From Clostridia bacterium (GTDB taxonomy: Bacteria > Bacillota > Clostridia > Christensenellales > Aristaeellaceae): DNA of 52,162 bases. Each line of letters opens with the position of its first letter. Within the stretch, counting starts at the first letter, position 1. The notes below the pieces were generated by a model that did no database searches, was not told the DNA's origin, and saw nothing but the letters and a program-made list of their open reading frames with translations. The DNA lies in contig JAGBDL010000160.1 in NCBI GenBank assembly GCA_017937505.1, positions 1 through 52,162 of the forward strand, written 5' to 3'. A program made the position numbers and the translations under genes. Positions 32,876 through 41,268 of the stretch are shown here, piece after piece.

Positions 32876-33000
32876 TCACGGCTGGGTTTGCAGAAGCTTC
32901 CTCAGATCAACCATCACTGCGATGACGGCGAAGAACGAGACCACATCCGCAGCCGGCGCGGAGAAGAGCGGCCCATAGATGCCGCAGGCGCGCATGAAGA
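32876..33000 (-). pseudogene. Relic of a MATE transporter C-terminus
   Basis: Read on the minus strand, about 40 codons ending at TGA (32878-32876) encode MRACGIYGPLFSAPAADVV, SFFAVIAVMVDLRKLLQTQP. The pattern of glycine turn, PAAD and last hydrophobic helix resembles the C-terminal helix of MATE pumps. Nothing upstream of it continues a MATE gene, because the promoter of the Crp gene lies there. Probably a decayed gene next to the fold-back element. Confidence 0.5.
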
Positions 33001-33009
33001 GGATTTTTC

Positions 33010-33038
33010 TTGACGCTGCATTTTTTCCCTATTATAAT
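33010..33038 (+). promoter_or_regulatory. Promoter of the Crp/Fnr gene
   Basis: TTGACG (33010-33015), 17-bp spacer, TATAAT (33033-33038). Confidence 0.8.
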
Positions 33039-33112
33039 AGAACTATCATATTGCCCGCGTCCGGGCGCTGACGCACATGGAGGACATGCCGACGAAGGGG
33101 GAATATAGCGCT

Positions 33113-33808
33113 GTGAATATCTGGGAAAAAGCGAGCCTGACCTTTCCTTCTCCGATCTCCGGAGAGGTTGAAAAGCTGATCCTTGCCAACAGCAGCAGAC
33201 TGCATGTCCCTGCCAAGAAGGTGTTTCATGTGCCGGGCGATGCGCTCAACGGCGTGTACTATATCGTGGACGGCCGCACGCGCCACTACATGGTGGCGAT
33301 GGACGGCACCGAGAAGACGCTCTATACCCTGACGGCCGGGTGGTTCTTCGGCGAGACGCCGTGCTCGCTCCATGAGCCGACGGGGCTGTACTCCATGGCA
33401 GAGCAGGATACGACGATTGCCGTGATCCCGCCGGAGGTGTACAACCGCCTGATGGACGAGAGCAAGGCGTTCCGCGATGCGATTCTGACCAGCTATTCGC
33501 GCAAGATGCAGATCCTGCGCCACGAGGTCGAGAACCTCACCTTCAATTCCTGCAAGGACAGGCTCAAGCGCCTGCTCTGCTCCGTGGCCGACACCTCCAC
33601 GCTGGTTGACGGCAAGTGGTACAACCTCAAGGTGCACTACACGCAGTATGAAATCAGCACCATCGTCGGCGGCGCGCGCGTGACGGTGACCAAGCTGCTC
33701 AACGAGCTGTGCGCGGAGGGCTTTCTGCGCATCCTCAACCGCCGCATTCAGGTCAGCCAGGCGAGCTATCTCCAGGTCGCGCGCTGGCTGGAGGAGCACC
33801 GCTACTGA
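33113..33808 (+). CDS. Crp/Fnr family transcriptional regulator
   Basis: A protein of 231 residues from GTG 33113 (ribosome site AAGGGGGA); ATG 33077 or 33086 would add 9-12 residues. The N-terminal cyclic-nucleotide-type beta-roll includes VFHVPGDALNGVYYIVDGRTR and GWFFGETPCSLHE. The C-terminal winged helix includes YTQYEISTIVGGARVTVTKLL. No Fnr-type Cys cluster is seen, so an unknown small ligand is more likely than oxygen. A TGTAA-N6-TTACA box, the architecture bound by this family, lies just downstream before the CyuA-led operon, so it likely controls that operon. Confidence 0.88.
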   Translation: MNIWEKASLTFPSPISGEVEKLILANSSRLHVPAKKVFHVPGDALNGVYYIVDGRTRHYMVAMDGTEKTLYTLTAGWFFGETPCSLHEPTGLYSMAEQDTTIAVIPPEVYNRLMDESKAFRDAILTSYSRKMQILRHEVENLTFNSCKDRLKRLLCSVADTSTLVDGKWYNLKVHYTQYEISTIVGGARVTVTKLLNELCAEGFLRILNRRIQVSQASYLQVARWLEEHRY

Positions 33809-33926
33809 GTCGGCCGTGCGCCGCGCAGGTTTTGCGTTCAGAAAAATAAATCTTTTTTCGCTGATGTGTGCGCTGCCGTGCGGCGGATGCGAAAAGCTGC
33901 GATCCATGACGAACCGAATACAGCAC

Positions 33927-33951
33927 TCGCCCCTCCAAGGGGCGATTTTTT
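33927..33951 (+). terminator. Intrinsic terminator of the Crp/Fnr gene
   Basis: TCGCCCCT (33927-33934), short loop, AGGGGCGA (33938-33945), then six T. Confidence 0.9.
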
Positions 33952-34003
33952 GTGCAGTTTTTTAATCGTCTGATGAATTTTGCCTGAAAAGGCGCGCTGG
34001 TTT

Positions 34004-34019
34004 TGTAATATTGCTTACA
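34004..34019. promoter_or_regulatory. Crp/Fnr-type operator
   Basis: Perfect TGTAA (34004-34008), six bases, TTACA (34015-34019), the half-site spacing of Crp/Fnr boxes. A second copy of GCTTACATT occurs at 34030-34038 (first at 34013-34021), 17 bases apart. A TATATT at 34075-34080 may be the -10 box. The start codon is at 34193. Confidence 0.6.
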
Positions 34020-34192
34020 TTTGATATCGGCTTACATTGTTCTGATTGATCTTTTTTCGACGCTATTTTTCAGATATATTGTACATGAAAAGAGAAGAAA
34101 CGACAAAAAACGCCGCGCGAATCATCAGGCTCCTGCCGGAGCGGCGGCGATGGATGAGGCAGGAGCACATCACCTGAAAGGACGTGAGCAAC

Positions 34193-35461
34193 ATGGAAAA
34201 GCGGGTGTATGACGAGTATCTGGAGATTCTCCGGGAGGAACTCGTTCCGGCGCTTGGCTGCACGGAGCCCATCGCCATCGCATACGGAGCGTCGAAGGCC
34301 CGTGAGGTGCTCGGCTGCCTGCCCGAGTCGATCGTGGTGCGCTGCAGCGGCAACATCATCAAGAACGTGAAGGCCGTCATCGTGCCGACCACCGGCGACA
34401 TGAAGGGCATCGAGACCAGCGCCATTCTGGGCGCCGTGGGCGGCCAGGCGGACAAGAAGCTGGAGGTGCTGGGCGCCATCACCGACGAGCATCTGCAGCT
34501 GACGCGCGAGCTGCTCAAGAAGAAGATCTGCACCGTCGAGCTGATCGAGGGCGTGTCAAACCTGCAGATCATCGTGGAGGAGCATGCCGGCGCGGACGTC
34601 GCTCTGGTGGAGATCGCCTTCTCCCACACGAACATCGTGCGCATCGAGCGCAACGGCGAGGTGCTCTTTGAAAAGGAGCGCGCCGCCTCCAAGGCCAGTG
34701 TGACCGACCGCTCCCTGCTCAACCTGCGCGATATCTACGACTTCGCCTGCACGGTTGATCTTCAGCAGGTGCGCGAGCTGCTCACCCGGCAGATCGACTA
34801 CAACATGGCCATCGCCCGCGAGGGCCTCACCAAGAACTACGGCGCGAACGTCGGCTCCACCATTCTGCACCATTACGGCGACGACGTGCGCAGCCGCGCC
34901 AGGGCCTTTGCGGCCGCAGGCAGCGACGCGCGCATGAACGGCTGCGTGCTGCCCGTGATGATCAACTCCGGCAGCGGCAACCAGGGCATGACCGTCAGCC
35001 TGCCCATCGTGGTCTACGCCGAGGCGCTCATGAAGGACGAGGAGCAGGAGCTGCGCGCGCTGACGCTGTCCAATCTCATCGCCATCCTGCAGAAGAACGA
35101 GCTGGGCAAGCTCTCCGCCTACTGCGGCGCGGTGTCCGCTGCGGCGGGCGCGGGCGCGGGCATCGCCTATCTGCACGGCGCGAGCTTCGAGGTGATCGAG
35201 CAGACCGTGGTCAACACGCTGGCCAACGTCTCGGGCATCGTGTGCGACGGCGCGAAGGCCAGCTGCGCGGCGAAGATCGCCACCAGCGTGGACGCGGCGA
35301 TCATGGCCTATTACATGGCGACGGAGAGCCGCGGCTTCCAGTCCGGCGAGGGGCTGGTCAAGAAGAATGCCGAGGAGACCATCCGCAGCTACGGACGCAT
35401 GGGCCGCGAGGGCATGCGCTCCACCGACGTCGAAATCCTGAAGATCATGCTCGAGCCGTGA
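34193..35461 (+). CDS. L-cysteine desulfidase family protein (CyuA/UPF0597)
   Basis: A 422-residue protein of the serine-dehydratase-alpha-like UPF0597 family. Characterised members (archaeal cysteine desulfidase, enterobacterial CyuA) use an oxygen-labile Fe-S cluster to split L-cysteine into pyruvate, sulfide and ammonia. The signature LGCTEPIAIAYGASKARE has Cys23, and further likely cluster Cys lie in SGIVCDGAKASC (Cys351 and Cys358). ATG 34193 has AAAGGA ten bases upstream. It is the first gene of a run of 11 same-strand genes with small gaps. Serine or another beta-substituted amino acid is possible as substrate. Confidence 0.85.
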   Translation: MEKRVYDEYLEILREELVPALGCTEPIAIAYGASKAREVLGCLPESIVVRCSGNIIKNVKAVIVPTTGDMKGIETSAILGAVGGQADKKLEVLGAITDEHLQLTRELLKKKICTVELIEGVSNLQIIVEEHAGADVALVEIAFSHTNIVRIERNGEVLFEKERAASKASVTDRSLLNLRDIYDFACTVDLQQVRELLTRQIDYNMAIAREGLTKNYGANVGSTILHHYGDDVRSRARAFAAAGSDARMNGCVLPVMINSGSGNQGMTVSLPIVVYAEALMKDEEQELRALTLSNLIAILQKNELGKLSAYCGAVSAAAGAGAGIAYLHGASFEVIEQTVVNTLANVSGIVCDGAKASCAAKIATSVDAAIMAYYMATESRGFQSGEGLVKKNAEETIRSYGRMGREGMRSTDVEILKIMLEP

Positions 35462-35489
35462 GGGCAAAGCGATTCAAGGAGGCAATCCC

Positions 35490-35819
35490 ATGAGCGACAT
35501 GGACCGCCGCGTTCACGCGCATCCGATTCTGGATGACCTGCGTGAGCCGGACACCTACATCTGGTATCATGACACAAAAATCCCCGCGGTGACGGGGGAA
35601 CCCGTGGCCGCCGCGCTGATGGCCAGCGGTATCCGCGTGATGCGCCATACCGTCAAGACCGGCCAGCCCCGCGGCATCTTCTGCGGCATCGGCCGCTGCA
35701 ACGACTGCAAGATGGTCGTGGACGGCGTGCCGAATGTGCGGACCTGCGTGACCCCCGTCCGCGAGGGCATGCGCGTGGAAACCCAGCAGGGGCTGGGCGC
35801 ATGGAGGGATGAAGCGTGA
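35490..35819 (+). CDS. (2Fe-2S) subunit of amine/imino-acid dehydrogenase (HcnA-like gamma subunit)
   Basis: A 109-residue ferredoxin-fold protein with Cys65-x4-Cys70-x2-Cys73-x12-Cys86 in CGIGRCNDCKMVVDG and RTC. Homologues are the small subunit of hydrogen cyanide synthase (HcnA), D-hydroxyproline dehydrogenase and opine oxidases, and the N-terminal part of sarcosine oxidase alpha. It passes electrons between the flavin subunits. It overlaps the next gene by four bases (GTGA), so a complex is likely. The start ATG 35490 has AAGGAGG. Confidence 0.88.
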   Translation: MSDMDRRVHAHPILDDLREPDTYIWYHDTKIPAVTGEPVAAALMASGIRVMRHTVKTGQPRGIFCGIGRCNDCKMVVDGVPNVRTCVTPVREGMRVETQQGLGAWRDEA

Positions 35820-36937
35820 AGACGACAGACCTTCTGATTGTCGGCGCCGGCCCCGCAGGCCTGAGCGCTGCGCTGGCCGCCGCGCAGGCGGGCGTCAGGG
35901 CGCTCGTCATCGACGAGAACCAGCGCCCCGGCGGGCAGCTGTTCAAGCAGATTCACAAATTCTTCGGCTCCGGCGTGCACAAGGCCGGCACGCGGGGCTT
36001 CCGCATCGGGGAGCAGCTGCTCAAGGAGACGCTCGAGCAGAACGTCGAGGTGCAGCTGGGCTACCCGGTCTACGGCCTTTTCCCGGACGGACGCGCCGTC
36101 TGCGGCAGCCCGGAGGGCGCACAGGAGATCCGCGCCAAAAAGATCATCCTGGCCACGGGCGCCAATGAGAACAACCTCTGCTTCGAGGGCAGCACGCTGC
36201 CGGGCGTGATGACGGCCGGCGCGGCGCAGACCATGATCAACCTGCACCATGTGCTTCCCGGACAGCGCGTCGTGATGATCGGCTCGGGCAACGTGGGTCT
36301 GATCGTCGCCTATCAGCTGCTGCAGGCGGGCGCGCAGGTCGCCGCCGTGGTGGAGGCTGCGCCGGCCATCGGCGGCTATGGCGTGCACGCAGGCAAGCTC
36401 CGCCGCGCAGGCGTCCCGTTCTACGTCAGCCACACGGTGCACCGCGCCATCGGCACGGACAGCGTGGAGGGCGTGGAGCTAGTGAAGCTGGACAACTTCC
36501 GCAAGGTCGACGGCACGCAGCTGGAGATCCCGTGCGACACCGTGTGCATGGCCGTGGGCCTCACGCCCATGGTGGAGCTGGCGCGGCTGGCCGGCTGCGA
36601 GATGACCGAGATTCCCGCGCTGGGCGGCGTCGTGCCGATGCATGACGAGAACATGCGCACCACGAATCCCGATGTCTACATCGCGGGCGACATCTCCGGC
36701 GTCGAGGAGGCCAGCACAGCCATGGAGGAGGGACGGCTGGCCGGTACCGCTGCGGCGGAGGCGCTGGGCGCGCTGGACGCCGAAACGGCGGCGAGGCTCA
36801 AGGACGAGATCCGCCGCCGCATGGCGCTGCTGCGCTCCGGCGAGTTCGGCGCGAAGCGGCAGGCAGCCAAGGAGACGATCGTCAGGCGCTGCGAGGCCTT
36901 TGAGGCCGGACGGCAGGAGGAAGGTGAGCGCGCATGA
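35816..36937 (+). CDS. FAD/NAD(P)-dependent oxidoreductase, alpha subunit without its usual C-terminal domain
   Basis: A 373-residue two-dinucleotide-domain flavoprotein, FAD motif VGAGPAGLSAALAAAQAG and NAD-like motif GSGNVGLIVAYQLLQAG. Near the end, NPDVYIAGDISGVEEASTAM is the FAD ATG-type motif. It matches HcnB/LhpF-type alpha subunits, which are about 100 residues longer and end in a BFD-like 2Fe-2S domain. Here that domain is encoded separately by the gene at 37425. It starts at GTG 35816 and overlaps both neighbours by four bases, a sign of tight coupling. Confidence 0.88.
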   Translation: MKTTDLLIVGAGPAGLSAALAAAQAGVRALVIDENQRPGGQLFKQIHKFFGSGVHKAGTRGFRIGEQLLKETLEQNVEVQLGYPVYGLFPDGRAVCGSPEGAQEIRAKKIILATGANENNLCFEGSTLPGVMTAGAAQTMINLHHVLPGQRVVMIGSGNVGLIVAYQLLQAGAQVAAVVEAAPAIGGYGVHAGKLRRAGVPFYVSHTVHRAIGTDSVEGVELVKLDNFRKVDGTQLEIPCDTVCMAVGLTPMVELARLAGCEMTEIPALGGVVPMHDENMRTTNPDVYIAGDISGVEEASTAMEEGRLAGTAAAEALGALDAETAARLKDEIRRRMALLRSGEFGAKRQAAKETIVRRCEAFEAGRQEEGERA

Positions 36938-37419
36938 GCATGGAACCGAGCTGCCCTGTGAAGGGGCCGGGCATCCCCAGCGCAGAACGCCGGGCAAAGG
37001 GGCCTGTGGCCTGCATCGAATGCTTCCAGCACATCCCATGCAACCCGTGCGAGGCCTCCTGTCCGCGCCACGCCATTACCATCGGCGGCGAGATTACGGG
37101 GCTGCCGCATCTGGACGAGACGCTGTGCAACGGCTGCGGCCTGTGCATGACCCGCTGCCCGGGGCTGGCGATCTTCACCGTGGATGAGAGCGGCGAAAAC
37201 GCGCGCGTCAGCTTCCCCTACGAGTATGTGCCGCTGCCCCAGGCGGGCGACGCCGTCACCTGCACCGATCGCGACGGCCATCCGCTGACGCAGGGCACCG
37301 TCGTGCGCGTGCGCCAGAGCCCCGCGTTTGACCACACGGCTGTGGTCACGGTGGAGATCCCAAAGGCGCTGAGCATGCAGGTGCGCTTCATCGACCGAAG
37401 CAGCATCCCGGGGAGGTGA
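36934..37419 (+). CDS. Ferredoxin-like 4Fe-4S protein of the dehydrogenase module
   Basis: A 161-residue protein with two Cys clusters: Cys27, 30, 36, 39 and 43 (CIECFQHIPCNPCEASC) and Cys65, 68, 71 and 75 (CNGCGLCMTRCPG). Two 4Fe-4S clusters are likely; the first set is irregular with five Cys. A C-terminal 75-residue beta-rich part (QGTVVRVRQSPAFDHTAVV) has no function I recognise. Start ATG overlaps the previous stop codon (ATGA). It could link the dehydrogenase to ferredoxin, comparable to the ferredoxin-like subunit of archaeal dye-linked proline dehydrogenases. Confidence 0.85.
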   Translation: MSMEPSCPVKGPGIPSAERRAKGPVACIECFQHIPCNPCEASCPRHAITIGGEITGLPHLDETLCNGCGLCMTRCPGLAIFTVDESGENARVSFPYEYVPLPQAGDAVTCTDRDGHPLTQGTVVRVRQSPAFDHTAVVTVEIPKALSMQVRFIDRSSIPGR

Positions 37420-37424
37420 GCGAC

Positions 37425-37715
37425 GTGATCCGTGAAGACGAGGACAAGATCTACGTGTGCCGCTGCGAGGAGGTCACGGTGGGCGATGTCCGCCGGGCCA
37501 TCGAGGCGGGCGCCGATTCCATCCGGGACATCAAGCTGCGCACGCATGCGGGCATGGGCGTCTGCCAGGGCATGACCTGCCGCAAGAACATCGAGCGCAT
37601 GCTCCGCGAAAAGAAGATCGACCCGGATGCGTGCCACACCTCCCAGCGCTTCCCGGTACGCATGGTGCAGCTGGGGGAGCTGGCGCGTCTGGTCAAGGAG
37701 GAGCAGCATGAATAA
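37425..37715 (+). CDS. Stand-alone BFD-like (2Fe-2S) protein
   Basis: A protein of 96 residues from GTG 37425, six bases after GGAGGTG (GTG 37416 is an alternative). Ligands are Cys12-x-Cys14 in YVCRCEEVT and Cys47-x4-Cys52 in GVCQGMTC, the BFD/Fer2_BFD pattern. In HcnB, LhpF and NirB-like proteins this domain is fused to a flavoprotein, and here it is separate and follows the alpha subunit by two genes. It overlaps the next gene by eight bases. Confidence 0.85.
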   Translation: MIREDEDKIYVCRCEEVTVGDVRRAIEAGADSIRDIKLRTHAGMGVCQGMTCRKNIERMLREKKIDPDACHTSQRFPVRMVQLGELARLVKEEQHE

Positions 37716-38892
37716 GGACGTCATTGTGATCGGCGGCGGCATCATCGGCTGCGCGATCGCCTACAGCCTGCAAAAGCGCGGCAAATCCGTCGTGCTGCTG
37801 GAGAAGCACAATCTCGTCGCCGGAGCGAGCGGCGCGTGCGACCAGGGCATCCTGCTGCAGAGCAAGGCGCCCAACGAGCACCTGCTGCTGGGCATCCGCG
37901 CGATGGAGATGTACAAGGAGCTGGGCCGCGAGCTGGGCCGCGACCTGGAATTCACGCAGAAGGGCTACATGCTGCTCATGGAGAGCGAGCTGGAGTGCCG
38001 CGTGATGGACGGGATCATCGAGAAGCAGCGCGCGCTCGGCCTGCCGGTGGAGCGCATCAGCGCCGACGAGGCGCTGCGCCGCCAGCCGGGCATCAACCGC
38101 GAAGAGATCGTCGGCGCGACCTGGTGCCCGTGGGACAGCGAGGTCAATCCCTACATGACGGCCCTGGCCTATGCCGACCGCGCCGCAGAGCTGGGCTGCG
38201 ACATCCGCACCCGCACGCCCGTGACCGGTCTGGTGATGGAGGGCGGCGCCGTGAAGGGCGTGGTTACGCCGCAGGAGACGATGTACGCGGAGACGGTGAT
38301 CGACGCATGCGGTGTCTGGGCGCCGGAGATCGGCCGGATGGCCGGCCTTGAGATTCCCATCCGGCCCCGGCGCGGGCAGGTGTATATCACGGAGGCCGTG
38401 CCGCTGTTCATGCGCTGCAACCTGCTCAACGCGCGCTACATCGTGGCCAAGCATCATCCCGAGCTGCTGGCGGGGGATCACTCCCTCAAGGCGCAGCTGG
38501 GCGTCGGCTTCTGCATGACGCAGAGCGGCAAGGGCAACGTGATGTTCGGCGCGACGCGCGAGTTCGCCGGCATGGACAACCGCTGCACGCTGGACGGCCT
38601 GCGCGAGGTGCTCGCGGAGGCGACCCGCCTGATGCCCGCCGTGAAAGAGCTGAACGTGATCCGCACGATGAGCGGCCTGCGGCCGTATTCGCCGGATTCC
38701 AAGCCGCTGATCGGCTTTGTGGACGGCGTGCCCGGCTTCTTCATGGCGGCCGGCCACGAGGGCGACGGCGTCAGCCTGGCCCCGACCACGGGCAAGATGG
38801 TGGCCGACCTCATCATCGACGGGACGACGGACGTGCCCGCCGCCGCCAGCTTCAACCCGAACCGCTTTGACCTGCGCCCCAAGGCGCCATGA
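37708..38892 (+). CDS. FAD-dependent amino/imino-acid oxidoreductase, beta subunit (DAO family)
   Basis: A 394-residue DAO-fold flavoprotein, the likely substrate-oxidising subunit (HcnC/LhpB-like, also similar to glycine and sarcosine oxidases). The FAD motif is VIVIGGGIIGCAIAYSLQ. Later family features include GASGACDQGILLQSKAPN, IDACGVWAPEIGRM and the C-terminal GFFMAAGHEGDGVSLAPTTG. ATG 37708 follows AAGGAGGAG. Substrates in the family include hydroxyproline, glycine, sarcosine, opines and D-amino acids. The motif does not decide among them. Confidence 0.9.
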   Translation: MNKDVIVIGGGIIGCAIAYSLQKRGKSVVLLEKHNLVAGASGACDQGILLQSKAPNEHLLLGIRAMEMYKELGRELGRDLEFTQKGYMLLMESELECRVMDGIIEKQRALGLPVERISADEALRRQPGINREEIVGATWCPWDSEVNPYMTALAYADRAAELGCDIRTRTPVTGLVMEGGAVKGVVTPQETMYAETVIDACGVWAPEIGRMAGLEIPIRPRRGQVYITEAVPLFMRCNLLNARYIVAKHHPELLAGDHSLKAQLGVGFCMTQSGKGNVMFGATREFAGMDNRCTLDGLREVLAEATRLMPAVKELNVIRTMSGLRPYSPDSKPLIGFVDGVPGFFMAAGHEGDGVSLAPTTGKMVADLIIDGTTDVPAAASFNPNRFDLRPKAP

Positions 38893-38965
38893 CGCTGCGT
38901 AAGGAAGAAATTCCTTTCGGATACTATTTCCCATCGACGACGTAAAGAAAGAGAGGAACTGTACG

Positions 38966-39880
38966 ATGATGAACCTTCAGGGCTCCTGGGTAGCCATGCC
39001 GACCCCCTTCACCAAGGACGACAAGATCGACTTTGCCGGCTTTGAGACGCTGATCAACCGGCAGATCAAGTACGGCACCAGCCAGCTGTTTGTGCTTGGC
39101 TCCGCCGCCGAGACCACGCTGCTGACGATGGACGAAAAGCACGAGATCATCAAGGAAGTCATCAAGATGACCAAGGGCAGGATTCCCTGCTTCTTCAACG
39201 CCTCCGCGATGACCACCGACCAGAGCGTCGAGCTGGCCCGCTACTGCGAGAACCAGGGCGCTGACGGCGTCATCTTCACCGTGCCGCCGTATGTGCTGAT
39301 CAACCAGCATGCCGTGCACACCCATCTGGATACCTGCATGAGCGCCGTCTCCATCCCCTGCGGCATCTACAACAACCCGAGCCGCCTGGGCGTGCTCGTG
39401 CGTCCGGAGACCATCAAGAAGCTGTCGGACGATCATCCGAACTTTGTGGTGGACAAGGAGGCCCAGGGCAGCGTCGAGCAGCTGGTGCAGGTGCAGCGCA
39501 TGTGCGAGGGCAAGGTCAAGATCATGTGCTGCGACTTCCCGCACTATTCCATCGTCCTGCCGACGCTGGCCGTGGGCGGCACCGGCACCGCGAACATCGG
39601 CGGCAACATCATCCCGGAGGAGGCCGCCAAGTACTCCCGCCCGTGGACGAGCATGCAGATCATGGAGGAGTGCCGCGAGGAGTACTTCAAGTGGTTCCCG
39701 CTGCTCCAGGAGCTCTACACCTTCTCCAACCCGGTCGTCATCAAGGCTGCGCTGCGCATCCTGGGCCTGCCGGGCGGCCACCTGCGCAAGCCGTATGAGG
39801 AGTACTCCGGCCAGAAGCTCGCCGACCTGGAGAAGATGATGGGCGAGATGGGCGTCATCGACAAGTACGGCGTCAAGTAA
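38966..39880 (+). CDS. Dihydrodipicolinate synthase/N-acetylneuraminate lyase family protein
   Basis: A 304-residue class I aldolase-family enzyme. The Schiff-base lysine is Lys164 in NFVVDKEAQGS and the catalytic Tyr is Tyr135 in GIYNNPSRLG. GSAAETTLLT replaces the GTTGE loop of true DapA. Members include pyrroline-4-hydroxy-2-carboxylate deaminase, which follows D-hydroxyproline dehydrogenase in proteobacterial lhp clusters, so that reaction is a good candidate here. Lysine synthesis is unlikely in this setting. It lies in the same operon, 73 bases after the beta subunit. Confidence 0.87.
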   Translation: MMNLQGSWVAMPTPFTKDDKIDFAGFETLINRQIKYGTSQLFVLGSAAETTLLTMDEKHEIIKEVIKMTKGRIPCFFNASAMTTDQSVELARYCENQGADGVIFTVPPYVLINQHAVHTHLDTCMSAVSIPCGIYNNPSRLGVLVRPETIKKLSDDHPNFVVDKEAQGSVEQLVQVQRMCEGKVKIMCCDFPHYSIVLPTLAVGGTGTANIGGNIIPEEAAKYSRPWTSMQIMEECREEYFKWFPLLQELYTFSNPVVIKAALRILGLPGGHLRKPYEEYSGQKLADLEKMMGEMGVIDKYGVK

Positions 39881-39893
39881 TCCGGAGGACGAT

Positions 39894-41258
39894 ATGGCTG
39901 AAAAACTGATCGTCATCGGCGGCACGGCCGCAGGCCTGAGCGCCGCCAGCAAGGCCAAGCGCGTCAATCCCGAGCTGGAAATCACCGTGTTCGAGCGCTC
40001 CGGCTACATCAGCTACGGCGCATGCGGTCTGCCCTACTTCGTGGGCGGCATGATCGAGCAGCCGGATGACTTAGTCAGCCTCACGGTGGAGCAGATGCGC
40101 GGCAAGCGCGGCATTCCCACCTACATCCACCACGAGGTGACGGCCATCGATCGCCTGAACAGGACCGTGACCGTTGTCAATCTTGACAGCGGCGAGACGA
40201 GCATGTATCCTTACGACAAGCTGGTGATCGCCACCGGCGCCTCGCCGATCCGGCCGAAGATTCCAGGCGCCGATGCAGAGGGCATCTATTGCCTGCGCAC
40301 GGTGGAGGACGGCATCTGCCTCAAGGCGGCCGTTCAGCAGGACGGACAAAAGCAGCGCGCGGCCATCATCGGCGGCGGCTTCATCGGCCTGGAGGTCGCC
40401 GAGGAGATGGCGCTCTCCGGCCTGGAGGTGCACGTCTTTGAGATGATGCCCCGGCTGCTGCCCTTCCTGAACGAGCAGTTCTCCCGGATGGTGCACGATG
40501 AGCTCACCCGGCACGGCGTGCACGTCCACACGGGCGCTGCCGTGCAGGCCATCGCCGAGCAGGACGGCCGCGCCTGCGGGATCGTCACCGCGGACGGCGG
40601 GAACGTGCCGGTGGACTTCGTGCTCATGAGCATCGGCGTGACGCCCAACAGCGCGCTGGCCGCCATGGCCGGGTTGGAGCTGGGCTTCAAGAACGCCATC
40701 GTCGTCGACGACGAGATGCGCACGAGCGATCCGAGCATCTGGGCCTGCGGCGACTGCGTGCAGATGAAGAACCGCATCACCGGCGCGCCGTGCTATGTGC
40801 CGCTGGGCACGACGGCGAACAAGCAGGGCCGCATCGCGGGCGACAATATCGCCGGCGCGCACGAGACATTCAAGGGCGTGCTCGGCTCCATGGTCACCAA
40901 GGTGTTCGACCTGTACATCGCCGCGACGGGCCTGTCCGAGCAGCAGGCGAAGGATGCCGGCTACGATGCCGCCGTCTCGCTGGTCACCAAGGGCGACCGC
41001 GCGTCCTACTATCCGGGCAGCCGTGACAACAACATCTGTCTCGTGCTGGACAGGAAGACGGGCAGGCTCCTGGGCGCGCAGGCACTGGGCAGCGAGTCCG
41101 TTGCCGGCCGCATGAACGTGTTTGCCACAGCCATCACCTGCGGCATGACGGTGCAGGAAATCAACGAGCTCGACCTCGTCTACTCGCCCTCTGTTGCGCC
41201 GGTGTATGACCCGATTCTGATCGCGGCCAGCCAGGCGATGAAGAAGGTTGCGCGCTGA
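39894..41258 (+). CDS. CoA-disulfide reductase/NADH oxidase-like flavoprotein
   Basis: A 454-residue class of pyridine nucleotide-disulfide oxidoreductase. FAD motif VIGGTAAGLSAASKAKR is at the N-terminus. Cys44 in SYGACGLPYFVGG matches the single redox-active Cys of CoA-disulfide and persulfide reductases. The NAD motif is IIGGGFIGLEVAEEMALSG and the dimer domain is complete. It would reduce CoA disulfide, persulfide or polysulfide with NAD(P)H. There is no C-terminal rhodanese domain. It is 13 bases after the aldolase gene. With CyuA producing sulfide it suggests a sulfur function in the operon. Confidence 0.87.
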   Translation: MAEKLIVIGGTAAGLSAASKAKRVNPELEITVFERSGYISYGACGLPYFVGGMIEQPDDLVSLTVEQMRGKRGIPTYIHHEVTAIDRLNRTVTVVNLDSGETSMYPYDKLVIATGASPIRPKIPGADAEGIYCLRTVEDGICLKAAVQQDGQKQRAAIIGGGFIGLEVAEEMALSGLEVHVFEMMPRLLPFLNEQFSRMVHDELTRHGVHVHTGAAVQAIAEQDGRACGIVTADGGNVPVDFVLMSIGVTPNSALAAMAGLELGFKNAIVVDDEMRTSDPSIWACGDCVQMKNRITGAPCYVPLGTTANKQGRIAGDNIAGAHETFKGVLGSMVTKVFDLYIAATGLSEQQAKDAGYDAAVSLVTKGDRASYYPGSRDNNICLVLDRKTGRLLGAQALGSESVAGRMNVFATAITCGMTVQEINELDLVYSPSVAPVYDPILIAASQAMKKVAR

Positions 41259-41268
41259 GGGAAAATGC

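Noticed and set aside
33809..34192. Small open frame 34021-34212 before the cysteine desulfidase
   Set aside because: It overlaps the regulatory region and the start of the real gene, is highly basic and has no ribosome site.
38966..39880. Lysine-biosynthesis dapA
   Set aside because: The GTTGE loop is altered, no lysine genes are near, and the gene sits in a catabolic operon.
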